From assembly GCF_900155555.1 (NCBI RefSeq), contig NZ_FUHN01000007.1, positions 468,201 through 532,200 on the forward strand: a stretch of DNA of 64,000 bases, given 5' to 3'. Shown piece by piece: positions 50,737 through 58,440 of the stretch; within the stretch, counting starts at the first letter, position 1, and every line of letters starts with the position of its first letter. The notes beneath the pieces were generated by a model, which did no database searches, was not told the origin of the DNA, and saw nothing but the letters and a program-made list of their open reading frames with translations. The stretch is from Mobilibacterium timonense (GTDB taxonomy: Bacteria > Bacillota > Clostridia > Peptostreptococcales > Anaerovoracaceae). The position numbers and the translations under genes were made by a program.

Positions 50737-50790
50737 ATTCATGTTAACTCCCCTGGTTTGTCACCAAACGGGCAAAAAAAATAACCCCGC
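50737..50790. repeat. Island border repeat, copy 2
   Basis: About 54 bp related to 48172-48224, in the same orientation, with one extra A in the A-run. The two copies bracket the 2.5-kb AT-rich island, whose flanks (GNAT and antiporter genes) are both minus-strand and GC-rich. Just beyond lies a small perfect hairpin CGGTC-CGAA-GACCG. Confidence 0.7.
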
Positions 50791-50893
50791 CCTCGGCTTT
50801 TCCGCCCGGTCCGAAGACCGCCGGAAACTCTCGGGAGCCGGGATGTTTTTTATAAGAGTACTTTTTCCGGAATAGTCTCTGGAAAAAGTTCGT

Positions 50894-51163
50894 CTATGCC
50901 TTGTCAGGATGGCGTTCCAGCCAGCCCTTGGCGTAGGAGCAGGTGGCCATCACCGTGCCCCCATTCTCGTGGATCCTGTCCACCGCCCTCTCCACGAGCT
51001 GCCCGGCGACACCCTGTCCCCGGAGCTTGTCAGACACCCACGTGTGGTTGATGTTGTAGATCCCGTTCCCGAGATTTTCAAAAGTTATCTCCCCCAGACG
51101 CTCGCCGGACCCGTCGTCTGCGTGGATCCCGTCCACCGTCTCAATAAACCTCAGATCTGCCAT
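50894..51163 (-). CDS. Small GNAT-family N-acetyltransferase (YidJ/YjdJ type)
   Basis: 89 residues from the ATG of MADLRFIETVDG, which has GGGGGA 5 nt upstream; the upstream codons are leader. Pattern ERLGEITFENLGNGIYNINH, TWVSDKLRGQGVAGQLVERA (acetyl-CoA pyrophosphate loop RGQGVAG) and VMATCSYAKGWLERHPD marks the minimal GNAT class that acetylates an unknown small molecule or protein. Monocistronic as far as visible. Confidence 0.9.
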   Translation of the reverse strand: MADLRFIETVDGIHADDGSGERLGEITFENLGNGIYNINHTWVSDKLRGQGVAGQLVERAVDRIHENGGTVMATCSYAKGWLERHPDKA

Positions 51164-51557
51164 AACAGTCCCCCTTCCCCTGAAATGCATTCCAGTGCAT
51201 GCCAATTGCTCACCAAAGTGGAGCAGTAATTCTTAAGAAAAGTCTAACATCCCACGGGAAAAAAAGGTGGAGCAAAAGAAAGGGTTTTGTGACGTAAATC
51301 AGGACTTATGCATTCGTCAATAATATTATTTCTGAGCATCATTGTTCATTACTTCTCTTTCACACACAACGTTCAATGCTCTCGATTCTCTCTTTTCCTT
51401 TTCTTGTATTAATTCTCACCGTGCTAATATGCTTATTGGGTTAATATAAACTAACGACCAAATTCATGTTTTCCAAAAGAATTAACCTTTGCCGTTCATA
51501 AAACTTAACCATACAAACTCATACAACTCCGAAGCAGTGCAACAATGTTCATAATAG
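51164..51557. other. AT-rich intergenic stretch, no gene seen
   Basis: About 390 bp between the GNAT start and the HPr-like mini-ORF. It holds only short open frames without ribosome sites. A small dyad ATGCA-TTCCAG-TGCAT lies just before the GNAT gene. I see no terminator, repeat or RNA that I can support. Confidence 0.5.
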
Positions 51558-51653
51558 CTAAATAGAAGGTTTAGTGCATTCGGTGGCAAGTATGGCTGAT
51601 GGCCTTGCGTGCAGTCCAAGTGTCGCCTTGCATGTGTATTCAAAAGTTTTCAT
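51558..51653 (-). pseudogene. 31-codon HPr-like fragment
   Basis: An ATG at 51653 with AGGTGATAATAAT upstream opens a 31-codon frame ending TAG. The peptide carries GLHARPSAIL, the active-site signature of HPr phosphocarriers (phospho-His in HARP), preceded by MKTFEYTCKA, as in an HPr N-terminus. HPr is ~88 residues, so two thirds are missing, and nothing HPr-like follows in the other frames. Either a decayed gene remnant or a very short expressed peptide. Lies 41 bp beyond the arsM stop on the same strand. Confidence 0.65.
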
Positions 51654-51693
51654 ATTATTATCACCTTCCTGAACAGAGTAATACCTTTCCTGG

Positions 51694-52737
51694 CTAGCAG
51701 CATCCCTCGGATCCGCCGTCGTCGCTGCAGCAGGCTTCTGGCTCCTCGAACCATCCGAAGTGATGGCTGCGGTCGCCGAACACCGTGAAGAATCTACTGA
51801 AGCGGGTGTGCTGTATCATGGCGCAGGTGTTTCCGGAAACAGATACCGGAAGGTCCTTGATGAAGGTGTGGTTCATGTCCAGTGACCAGCTGTGCTCGTG
51901 CTCTGGGATGCCTCCGTCGTAGCGGATGAACTGACCGTAATTCTCAGCCGCATCCTCGATGAGGTCCGGCAGCTTCACGGCCCTGATGGTGTCGGAAGTG
52001 TAGCCGATGTTGCCGACCTTTTCCTCGATCTCCCTGTTGTTGATCGGTACGTCGGTGCAGGACACCACGCGGTAATCGTTCCACCCTGCCTTGTACAGCA
52101 TGCGCCGGAAGTCCTCTACGTACATGCTGCCTCCCAGGCACTCGCCGAGGAGCACTGGATCGTGGTTTATTTCGTCAGGCACTCTTCTGTCTGCAAAAAT
52201 ATCGCTGAAGTACAGCTCCCCGCCGTTCTTCAGAACGCGCCAGATCTCGCTGAACACCTTCTGCTTTTCGTCGGCGAGGTTGATCACGCAGTTCGAGATC
52301 ACCACGTCCACCGATCCGTCCGGGATGCCCGCGCTCTTGAGGTCCTCGATATAGCCTTTTCGAAACTCCACATTGTCGAAGCCCCACCGGGTAGCCATCT
52401 CCTTGTGGTATTTTTCAGCGATGGCGAGCTGATCGTCGTTCATGTCCACGCCGATCACGCGGCCGGATGGCCCGACGAGCTTTGCCGCCACGTAGCAGTC
52501 GCGGCCGGTGCCGCAGCCGAGATCCAGCACGGTGCAGCCCTCCAGCACGTCTGGCAGAGGCGAGCCACAGCCGTAGTATTTCGTGAGGATCTCATCCGGA
52601 AGCTGCGCGGAGATCTCCTTGACCTGCCGGCTCATCCCGTGGGATGAACAGCAGCAGACCGACGTGGCAAGCTGGCCGTCGTTCTCGGTGCTGGCGCTGC
52701 TGTAGTATTCTTTTACCAATTCGTGAGTGTCTTTCAT
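51694..52737 (-). CDS. arsM: Arsenite methyltransferase
   Basis: SAM-dependent methylation of As(III) to volatile or less bound methylarsenicals. 347 residues from ATG 52737 (AAAGGAGG 6 nt upstream). Class I methyltransferase core: VLDLGCGTGRDCYVAAKLVG, VIGVDMNDDQLAIAEKYH, VVISNCVINLADEKQKVF. Arsenic-binding cysteines: the N-terminal CCCSS, the SNCV motif, and a C-terminal CCSDDGGSEGCC. The frame extends upstream but without a better ribosome site. No arsR or ars transporter gene is adjacent. Confidence 0.92.
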   Translation of the reverse strand: MKDTHELVKEYYSSASTENDGQLATSVCCCSSHGMSRQVKEISAQLPDEILTKYYGCGSPLPDVLEGCTVLDLGCGTGRDCYVAAKLVGPSGRVIGVDMNDDQLAIAEKYHKEMATRWGFDNVEFRKGYIEDLKSAGIPDGSVDVVISNCVINLADEKQKVFSEIWRVLKNGGELYFSDIFADRRVPDEINHDPVLLGECLGGSMYVEDFRRMLYKAGWNDYRVVSCTDVPINNREIEEKVGNIGYTSDTIRAVKLPDLIEDAAENYGQFIRYDGGIPEHEHSWSLDMNHTFIKDLPVSVSGNTCAMIQHTRFSRFFTVFGDRSHHFGWFEEPEACCSDDGGSEGCC

Positions 52738-53624
52738 GGATGCCTCCTTTGCCCTGCTGTCACTTTCAACGCAGAATATCAGTTGCTTAGTCATCTTCTC
52801 CCCCGAATATACCGATAAAATCTGTTGATTCCACATTGAATGGCAGATGCTGGATCATACCAGCTCGATATAGATTCTCCGGTGAGTAGTTTCCATTTGT
52901 CTTCCATGTAATTATCTTATTATCATTTGACAAGAAATCAATGGAATGTCTATTCCGTTTAAGAACCTTCATCGGACTCGTGTTGTGAGTCGTAAAGCAT
53001 ACCGGCTTACAGGACAAAAAACGTGTTTATTTATTCCTGTGGAGAGAGGGATCTTCCTCTTTTTATAGAGATCACGTTCAATAGTCACATTTGATAGCAG
53101 AATCACCCCATGGCGAGATAGTCGATATCAGAAGCGTCGGATATTACCCCGGGATTCGTAATAATTACCATAGCTTACCACTAGATTTCAAATATCAAAA
53201 AAATCGTTGAGACGTACAAGATTTTTCCGCATGCTGTTACGGCGGGAAATGGGGTTTCCGAATTCCCGTGGTAATCATGGTAGTGATGCTTGCAAAGCAC
53301 ATGAAACTGTCCGCCATGGATGCAATAAAAATCATCAGAACAAGATGTACAGAAACAGCAATCGTAAGAATCATGCCTGTGATCTACCACGGGATTTAAT
53401 CAATAAAGCTATCTCGCCGTAAAAAACTCATGTTTTTTTGATCGGCTACGGCGAGATAACAATGCTCTCAAATCTCGGGGTAACCATATAACTGCTAACA
53501 AACATTCTTAACACGTTTTTGTCCTATAAGCCTCATTTGAGGACAGTTCTTTCATAAAAATAAAGCCGGCCAGTCGCCAGCTCGCGATGATCGGTGCCAT
53601 AGATCAAATGTACATCGCAAACAC
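52738..53624. other. Gene-poor AT-rich stretch between arsM and tRNA-Ser
   Basis: About 890 bp without a supportable gene. A 76-codon frame at 52787-53017 lacks a ribosome site and family match. The right part contains several copies of a GGCGAGATA / CGGCG motif (see the inverted repeat at 53410-53458), suggesting a decayed mobile or repeat element. Confidence 0.45.
53410..53458. repeat. 12-bp inverted repeat with A6/T7 inner pairing
   Basis: TATCTCGCCGTA (53410-53421) and TACGGCGAGATA (53447-53458) are perfect complements; between them A6 and T7 can also pair, giving a long hairpin. A third copy, GGCGAGATA, lies at 53112-53120 and a partial one (TTACGGCG) near 53236. Confidence 0.7.
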
Positions 53625-53652
53625 AAAAAACCCCGAGACCATCATCTCGGGG
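53625..53652 (-). terminator. Terminator of tRNA-Ser
   Basis: Minus strand perfect 8-bp stem CCCCGAGA / TCTCGGGG with a 6-nt loop, then six T. Lies 10 bp past the tRNA 3' end. Confidence 0.9.
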
Positions 53653-53661
53653 CAAGATAAT

Positions 53662-53751
53662 TGGCGGAGGACATGGGACTCGAACCCACGGGGCTGTTAC
53701 ACCTTACTTGATTTCCAATCAAGCTCCTTAGCCGCTCGGTCAATCCTCCGC
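53662..53751 (-). tRNA. tRNA-Ser (GGA)
   Basis: 90-nt class II tRNA on the minus strand: acceptor GCGGAGG / CCTCCGC, anticodon stem CTTGA-TTGGAAA-TCAAG giving anticodon GGA, long variable arm, T-loop GTTCGAGTC, encoded CCA. Confidence 0.94.
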
Positions 53752-53802
53752 ATCACGGCTATTACGTTCGAACTAGAATGCGCTTCCCGTCGAACGCATG
53801 CT

Positions 53803-53831
53803 AGTTTAACATAGATCAAACATTGGCGCAA
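53803..53831 (-). promoter_or_regulatory. Possible tRNA-Ser promoter
   Basis: Minus strand TTGCGC (53826-53831), 17-nt spacer, TAAACT (53803-53808), about 50 nt before the mature tRNA. Spacing is ideal but both boxes are 4/6 matches. Confidence 0.5.
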
Positions 53832-53938
53832 GCATTTTATACAGAGTTTTCACATTTTGTAACGTCGTCTATTTTGAAAGCTGAAATGTCTAACACTATG
53901 GATTTACTACCTAGAATGTATTCATCTCACAAACACCG

Positions 53939-55711
53939 TCAGAAGCCTGCTTTCCTGATCTCGTCTATAAGAGCCGGACGCCTCTTGTATTCCTGTTTCC
54001 ACGACTCAGCAATAGAATCTGCCAGCGCTTTTCCTCCGTCATACCGGGTTATTTTACGCAGATAAGCAACTACGTAACGGTACTGCTTCCTGTCAGATAC
54101 ATTTTTAATCATATTACGAGCATGATCTGCATACATATCTCTTATCTCATGCGAATACGCCGGTCTCAGATCCTTCTCATATCGCTCAAGTACATCTATA
54201 CTTCCGGTTGTGAGTATCTCCTTCACGAGCCTGTCGTACAGTTTCTCCTCATGCATAAGATCAAATCTGACCGACCTGCACGACTCTGATCCAAGAATTT
54301 CTTCCCGCATCACCGTCCATTCTTCATCGGAAATGATATTCCTGAGACGGTCAATATAACGCAGATTTTCCTGGTAACAGTTAAGCACTTGATACGATAG
54401 TTCATCAAGCAACTCCTTCTTCATATCCTGCCCGGCATAAAACTCGATAAGCTCACGGCTGTAGGCACTGACTGCAGAGGAGTTGGCAGCATCTCTGATT
54501 TTTCCCTTTTGGAGAAGTCCTGCCGCACAGTCAATGTCGCGGGTCTTATAGACAGCCTCAGCGTATCTGATGAGGATCGCTGGAAGAAAAGTATACCTTT
54601 CCGTATATGAGAGCACCTCGTCATCCGGCACTTCCAGCTCGATCATCGTATCAATCCGATTGTTGAGATCTCTGACAAGGGTCTGTGTCTTCCAGATGTT
54701 CTTGTTCTTCTTGTATTCTTCCATCTCGTTACAAATGATCCCGTCGAGTTCCTCGAGCCGCCCTTCCAGGATCGGTTTCGAGTAGAACCCCGTCATACGG
54801 AAGTCGTCCAGATAGTCCTCCATGTAATCATGCACACTACCGCTGCCTATCTGTCTGCAGAACCAGTCATACATATTCTCCTGCTGCAGATCTGATGCTC
54901 CTGATACTATCTTTCCCCAGAATTCACAGCATTCATCAGCTCCGTAAGCTATATCGCCATCATCATCTACCTCCGCATTGCCAATGGTGATAAACACATA
55001 GCATGTCAGATCAAAGGCTTCTTCCAGCATCCCCCGGTCGATCAGCGGCGAAACATCATTGTGGAGGAACCCGATCAGGTCACTGACAAAATCAGATGCG
55101 TGATTCCAGTAGATAAATCCGGACTGGTCACTGTGCTCATATACGATTTCATCTACCATGTTTTTCATCTTGAGGATCATTTTCTCATCGATCGTTTTCG
55201 AATACATTGCAGCGATCCTGTTTCTTAGAGATTCGTCATCAGACGCAAGTTTAAAAAGCATTTCACGCATTTCATCCACTGACATGCGCGAAATGCACTG
55301 CCTCAGTTCCTCTTCCTCAGCCTCAAGTTCGCTCACACCGAAAGGTTTTTTCTTCTTCTCATCATCTTGAGCATCACCGCAATCTGGGTGCCCGGCATCT
55401 GGATCCTGCCCCTTGCAAGATCCTTCTTCTACGTCCTCTGACTCTTTGGCCAGAGCATATAGTACAGCTGCCTCATGCTTGCAATAGTTGCCGTCAGCAG
55501 CATATGGACAATCGCAATCCATATCCTCTATCCTGCCGTCAGCCAGTTTGATTGTCACACAATACTCTTCGGTCCCGTCTACTGTTGCAGAAACTTCTAC
55601 ATTACTAACCTGGAGATTCCATACTCTTCCATCAAGATAGTAATCATATCCACGGCTCAGTATCCTTGCCGCAAACAGTTCTTTCCAATCATCCTTGCAT
55701 TGATAAGCCAT
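53939..55711 (-). CDS. SWIM zinc-finger domain protein
   Basis: 590 residues from ATG 55711 with AGGTGA 7 nt upstream. Residues ~30-90 hold a SWIM zinc finger: IKLADGRIEDMDCDCPYAAD, then GNYCKHEAAVLYAL, giving C-x-C-x8-C-x-H. An acidic linker with several Asp/Glu/Lys stretches follows, then a long all-helical region without known domain. SWIM fingers bind nucleic acids or proteins; the role here is unknown. More AT-rich than its neighbours. Monocistronic. Confidence 0.85.
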   Translation of the reverse strand: MAYQCKDDWKELFAARILSRGYDYYLDGRVWNLQVSNVEVSATVDGTEEYCVTIKLADGRIEDMDCDCPYAADGNYCKHEAAVLYALAKESEDVEEGSCKGQDPDAGHPDCGDAQDDEKKKKPFGVSELEAEEEELRQCISRMSVDEMREMLFKLASDDESLRNRIAAMYSKTIDEKMILKMKNMVDEIVYEHSDQSGFIYWNHASDFVSDLIGFLHNDVSPLIDRGMLEEAFDLTCYVFITIGNAEVDDDGDIAYGADECCEFWGKIVSGASDLQQENMYDWFCRQIGSGSVHDYMEDYLDDFRMTGFYSKPILEGRLEELDGIICNEMEEYKKNKNIWKTQTLVRDLNNRIDTMIELEVPDDEVLSYTERYTFLPAILIRYAEAVYKTRDIDCAAGLLQKGKIRDAANSSAVSAYSRELIEFYAGQDMKKELLDELSYQVLNCYQENLRYIDRLRNIISDEEWTVMREEILGSESCRSVRFDLMHEEKLYDRLVKEILTTGSIDVLERYEKDLRPAYSHEIRDMYADHARNMIKNVSDRKQYRYVVAYLRKITRYDGGKALADSIAESWKQEYKRRPALIDEIRKAGF

Positions 55712-55837
55712 ATGCAATCACCTTTCCAAAGACTGGTCAAGCAGATCATCTTTTTCCTACCGTGTACTTCATTGGACACCTCCGGCGGCAGATGATAATA
55801 TATTCGTCACGGAAGTTTTCCGCCACAGATCATTTCG

Positions 55838-55875
55838 GAGACAAGATTATTAATGTACAGTATATTACTGTACAT
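55838..55875 (+). promoter_or_regulatory. SDR gene promoter with a perfect 10-bp-arm palindrome
   Basis: ATGTACAGTA-TAT-TACTGTACAT at 55853-55875 is a perfect inverted repeat with a 3-nt centre. The likely -10 TATATT (55861-55866) lies inside it, with GAGACA (55838-55843) 17 nt upstream as -35. A dimeric repressor bound here would block the promoter; no regulator gene is adjacent. Confidence 0.7.
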
Positions 55876-55896
55876 AGACGATAGAATGGAGTGAAG

Positions 55897-56634
55897 ATGA
55901 AGGCATCCAGGAAAAGCAAAAAAGTTCTTATCACCGGCGGTTCCCGAGGTATCGGGGCCGAGGCAGTAAGGGAGTTCGCCGCGGAGGGAAGCAGCGTCGC
56001 ATTCCTCTACAAGAGCTCCAGCCAGAAGGCTCTGGAGCTGAGCAAGGCCACCGGAGCCCTGAACATCAAATGCAACGTCGCCAGCTCCCCTTCCGTGAAG
56101 GCAGCTATGGACGTAGCGAACGAGTTTTTTGAGGACGAGCTGGACGTGCTGATATGCAACGCGGGGATCTCGGACTTCGGGCTCTTCACGGACTTCGACG
56201 AGGACCGCTGGAGTAACATGATCGAGACCAACCTGAACGGAGTCTACCGTTGCATCAGAGAGGTTCTCCCGGGCATGATCAGCAGGAAAAAAGGGAGCAT
56301 CATCATAGTGTCTTCCATGTGGGGACAGGTTGGAGCGTCCTGCGAGGTTCCGTATTCAACGGCAAAAGCCGGACTCATCGGTTTAACGAAGGCGCTTGCA
56401 AAAGAGGTCGGCCCTTCCGGCATCCGTGTGAACTGCATCTGTCCGGGGCTCATAGACACCGACATGAACGCAGAGGTATCAAAGGAAGCTCAGGACGTCA
56501 TAATCTACGACACGCCGCTTTCCCGGATCGGAAAGCCGGCCGATGTGGTGAAGGTCATGAAGTTTCTGGCTTCTGACCAGTCCGGATTCTTGACCGGTCA
56601 GGTCATCGGAGTAAACGGCGGACTGATCATGTAG
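55897..56634 (+). CDS. SDR-family oxidoreductase, 3-oxoacyl-ACP reductase (FabG)-like
   Basis: 245 residues from ATG 55897 (TGGAG 6 nt upstream); a GTG two codons earlier is the alternative. Classical short-chain dehydrogenase: cofactor loop TGGSRGIGAEAV, CNAG at 87-90, Asn112, and catalytic Ser140, Tyr153 and Lys157 in YSTAK, with NCICPGLIDTDM and the C-terminal GQVIGVNGGL. Followed by an acyl-ACP thioesterase, which fits a role on acyl-ACP substrates, but FabG-like SDRs are diverse. Confidence 0.85.
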   Translation: MKASRKSKKVLITGGSRGIGAEAVREFAAEGSSVAFLYKSSSQKALELSKATGALNIKCNVASSPSVKAAMDVANEFFEDELDVLICNAGISDFGLFTDFDEDRWSNMIETNLNGVYRCIREVLPGMISRKKGSIIIVSSMWGQVGASCEVPYSTAKAGLIGLTKALAKEVGPSGIRVNCICPGLIDTDMNAEVSKEAQDVIIYDTPLSRIGKPADVVKVMKFLASDQSGFLTGQVIGVNGGLIM

Positions 56635-56698
56635 GCAACACGGAAGACGCGGCTGACACGGATGACGTGACCAACGCGCCTGAGAGGAAGGATTTTTT

Positions 56699-57466
56699 AT
56701 GAAAAACGGAAAATTCCCAAGGGAATACCAGATCAGGTCTTTTGAGACCAACACTACCGGCGGCCTGAAGCCCACCGTCATCCTGCAGTATCTGCAGGAG
56801 ACCGCGGAGTTCCAGCTCAAGGTCCAGGACATGGATTACGTGGACATGTACACGAAGCTGCATAAGGCTTATGTTGTGAGCCGGATGTGCATCCAGATCC
56901 ACAGACAGCTGCACAAATACGACGACGTAACCGTCCGCACCTGGACGAGCGACGACCGGGCGGCCAATTTTCCAAGATCCTTCGACGTCTACCGTGGAGA
57001 CGAGCTGGCCATCACCGCATTCAGCAACTGGGCGCTCATCGATACCGACAGCAAGACTCTGGTAAAGAGGTCCGAGTACGACATATCCAACTACGCATGG
57101 GGCGAAAAGCAGGAGCTGGACATCCCGACCCGCTTCAAGATACCAAAGGACGTCGAGATGTCAAAAGCCGGGATCCATCACGTGGCCTACAACGACACCG
57201 ACATCAACGGCCACATGAACAACGCCATGTACGCAGATGTCCTTTACAACTACGTTCCAGACCCGCGCAGCTGGGACATCACGTCCATGAACTTCCACTA
57301 CAAACATGAGGCCCCGCTCGGCTCGGACATGGAGATCCACAAGAGCGAGCTTCTGCCGCCGGGAGACATGGATCCTCAGGCGGAGAAGATCATCTACTTC
57401 CAGACTTTTACAGGCAAAGGAAGATCGAACATCGAAGCCTGCTTCGGCCTGACAGCGAGGAAATAG
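56699..57466 (+). CDS. Acyl-ACP thioesterase
   Basis: Releases fatty acids from acyl carrier protein. 255 residues, double hot-dog fold: N-half with YQIRSFETNTTGGLKPTVIL and YLQETAEFQLKVQDMDYVDM, C-half with HHVAYNDTDINGHMNNAMYA, where Asn and His form the catalytic site. Ribosome site AGAGGAAGG. 64 bp after the SDR gene and probably cotranscribed. Its last 73 bp overlap the convergent homocysteine methyltransferase gene. Confidence 0.9.
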   Translation: MKNGKFPREYQIRSFETNTTGGLKPTVILQYLQETAEFQLKVQDMDYVDMYTKLHKAYVVSRMCIQIHRQLHKYDDVTVRTWTSDDRAANFPRSFDVYRGDELAITAFSNWALIDTDSKTLVKRSEYDISNYAWGEKQELDIPTRFKIPKDVEMSKAGIHHVAYNDTDINGHMNNAMYADVLYNYVPDPRSWDITSMNFHYKHEAPLGSDMEIHKSELLPPGDMDPQAEKIIYFQTFTGKGRSNIEACFGLTARK

Positions 57467-58392
57467 TCCCTCGCCCTTCTCGCCGCGCTGACCTCCGGTG
57501 CCAGCGTGGTGCAGCATCCTCCCACGGCTGCGGCCCCCGCCCTGTAATAGCTCAAAGCGTAGTTGTAGAATCCCTGCCAGGCCTCCGGGGCTCGCCAGGT
57601 CTTCGTCACCGGGTCGTAGACGCTTCCGTTGTTCGGGTAGGCGGCGACAGGCCTGTCGCCTTTTTCAACCATCTCACGGATCAGGGACTCCACGTACTGA
57701 GGCATGGTGCAATTCACGCCGATCATCTGGAGGTGCGGCCTGTCCCTCAGGGCCTCAGCGCAGTCGCCAATCTCCTGCCCTTCGCACGTCCTGTGCCCGT
57801 CCTGGCAGCTGAAGCTGATCCAGTACTCCAGGCCCTTTTCCTCGCAGATCTCCGATTGAATGAGGGCCTCCTCGAGAGATGGCACGGTCTCGCACAGGAT
57901 CACGTCTGCGCCGCCCTCGTGGACCAGCCGGATCTGTGTCTCGTGAAAATCCTTCAGCTCGTCGCGGCTTATCCCGTAGTTGCCACGGTATTCGCTGCCG
58001 TCCGCCAGACAGGCGCCGTAAGGGCCTACTGATCCAAGGCAGAGCGGATACGCCCTGTCCGGGTGTTCTTCCTCGTTCCACCATTCATCACGGGCCTCCA
58101 GGAAAAGTCTTACGGCGTTTCGAATGGTGTCTTCGGCAGCCTTCCGGCTGAGTCCCTTTCTCATGAAGCCATCCACCGTCGCCTGGTAAGTACAGGTTAT
58201 CCCGCAGTCGGCTCCGGCACGAAAATAGTATTTGTGCACTTCCTTTATCATCTCGGGGCTCTCCAGCAGCATCTTTGCCGTCCAGAGGCTGTCGTTCAGA
58301 TCGCAGCCCATCTCCTCGAGAGCGCTGGACATGGAGCCGTCGATGACGAACCTGCCTGTCTCACTGAGAAGATTCTGTATTTTTCCAGCCAT
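57394..58392 (-). CDS. mmuM: Homocysteine S-methyltransferase
   Basis: Transfers a methyl group, probably from S-methylmethionine, to homocysteine. 332 residues from the ATG with AAAGGAG 8 nt upstream. Barrel with FVIDGSMSSALEEMGCDLND at the start, YQATVDGFMRKGLS, and zinc ligands in MIGVNCTMPQY and the CC pair of AVGGCCTTLAPE. The last ~25 codons lie under the end of the opposing thioesterase gene. Symbol by similarity only; the methyl donor is not shown by the sequence. Confidence 0.9.
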   Translation of the reverse strand: MAGKIQNLLSETGRFVIDGSMSSALEEMGCDLNDSLWTAKMLLESPEMIKEVHKYYFRAGADCGITCTYQATVDGFMRKGLSRKAAEDTIRNAVRLFLEARDEWWNEEEHPDRAYPLCLGSVGPYGACLADGSEYRGNYGISRDELKDFHETQIRLVHEGGADVILCETVPSLEEALIQSEICEEKGLEYWISFSCQDGHRTCEGQEIGDCAEALRDRPHLQMIGVNCTMPQYVESLIREMVEKGDRPVAAYPNNGSVYDPVTKTWRAPEAWQGFYNYALSYYRAGAAAVGGCCTTLAPEVSAARRARDYFLAVRPKQASMFDLPLPVKVWK

Positions 58393-58440
58393 TATGGTCA
58401 CTCCTTTATTCTCTACATTCTCATCATTCTCTTAACGCCA

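Noticed and set aside
52787..53017. 76-codon minus-strand frame upstream of arsM
   Set aside because: No ribosome site, no recognisable family, and it lies in AT-rich gene-poor DNA.
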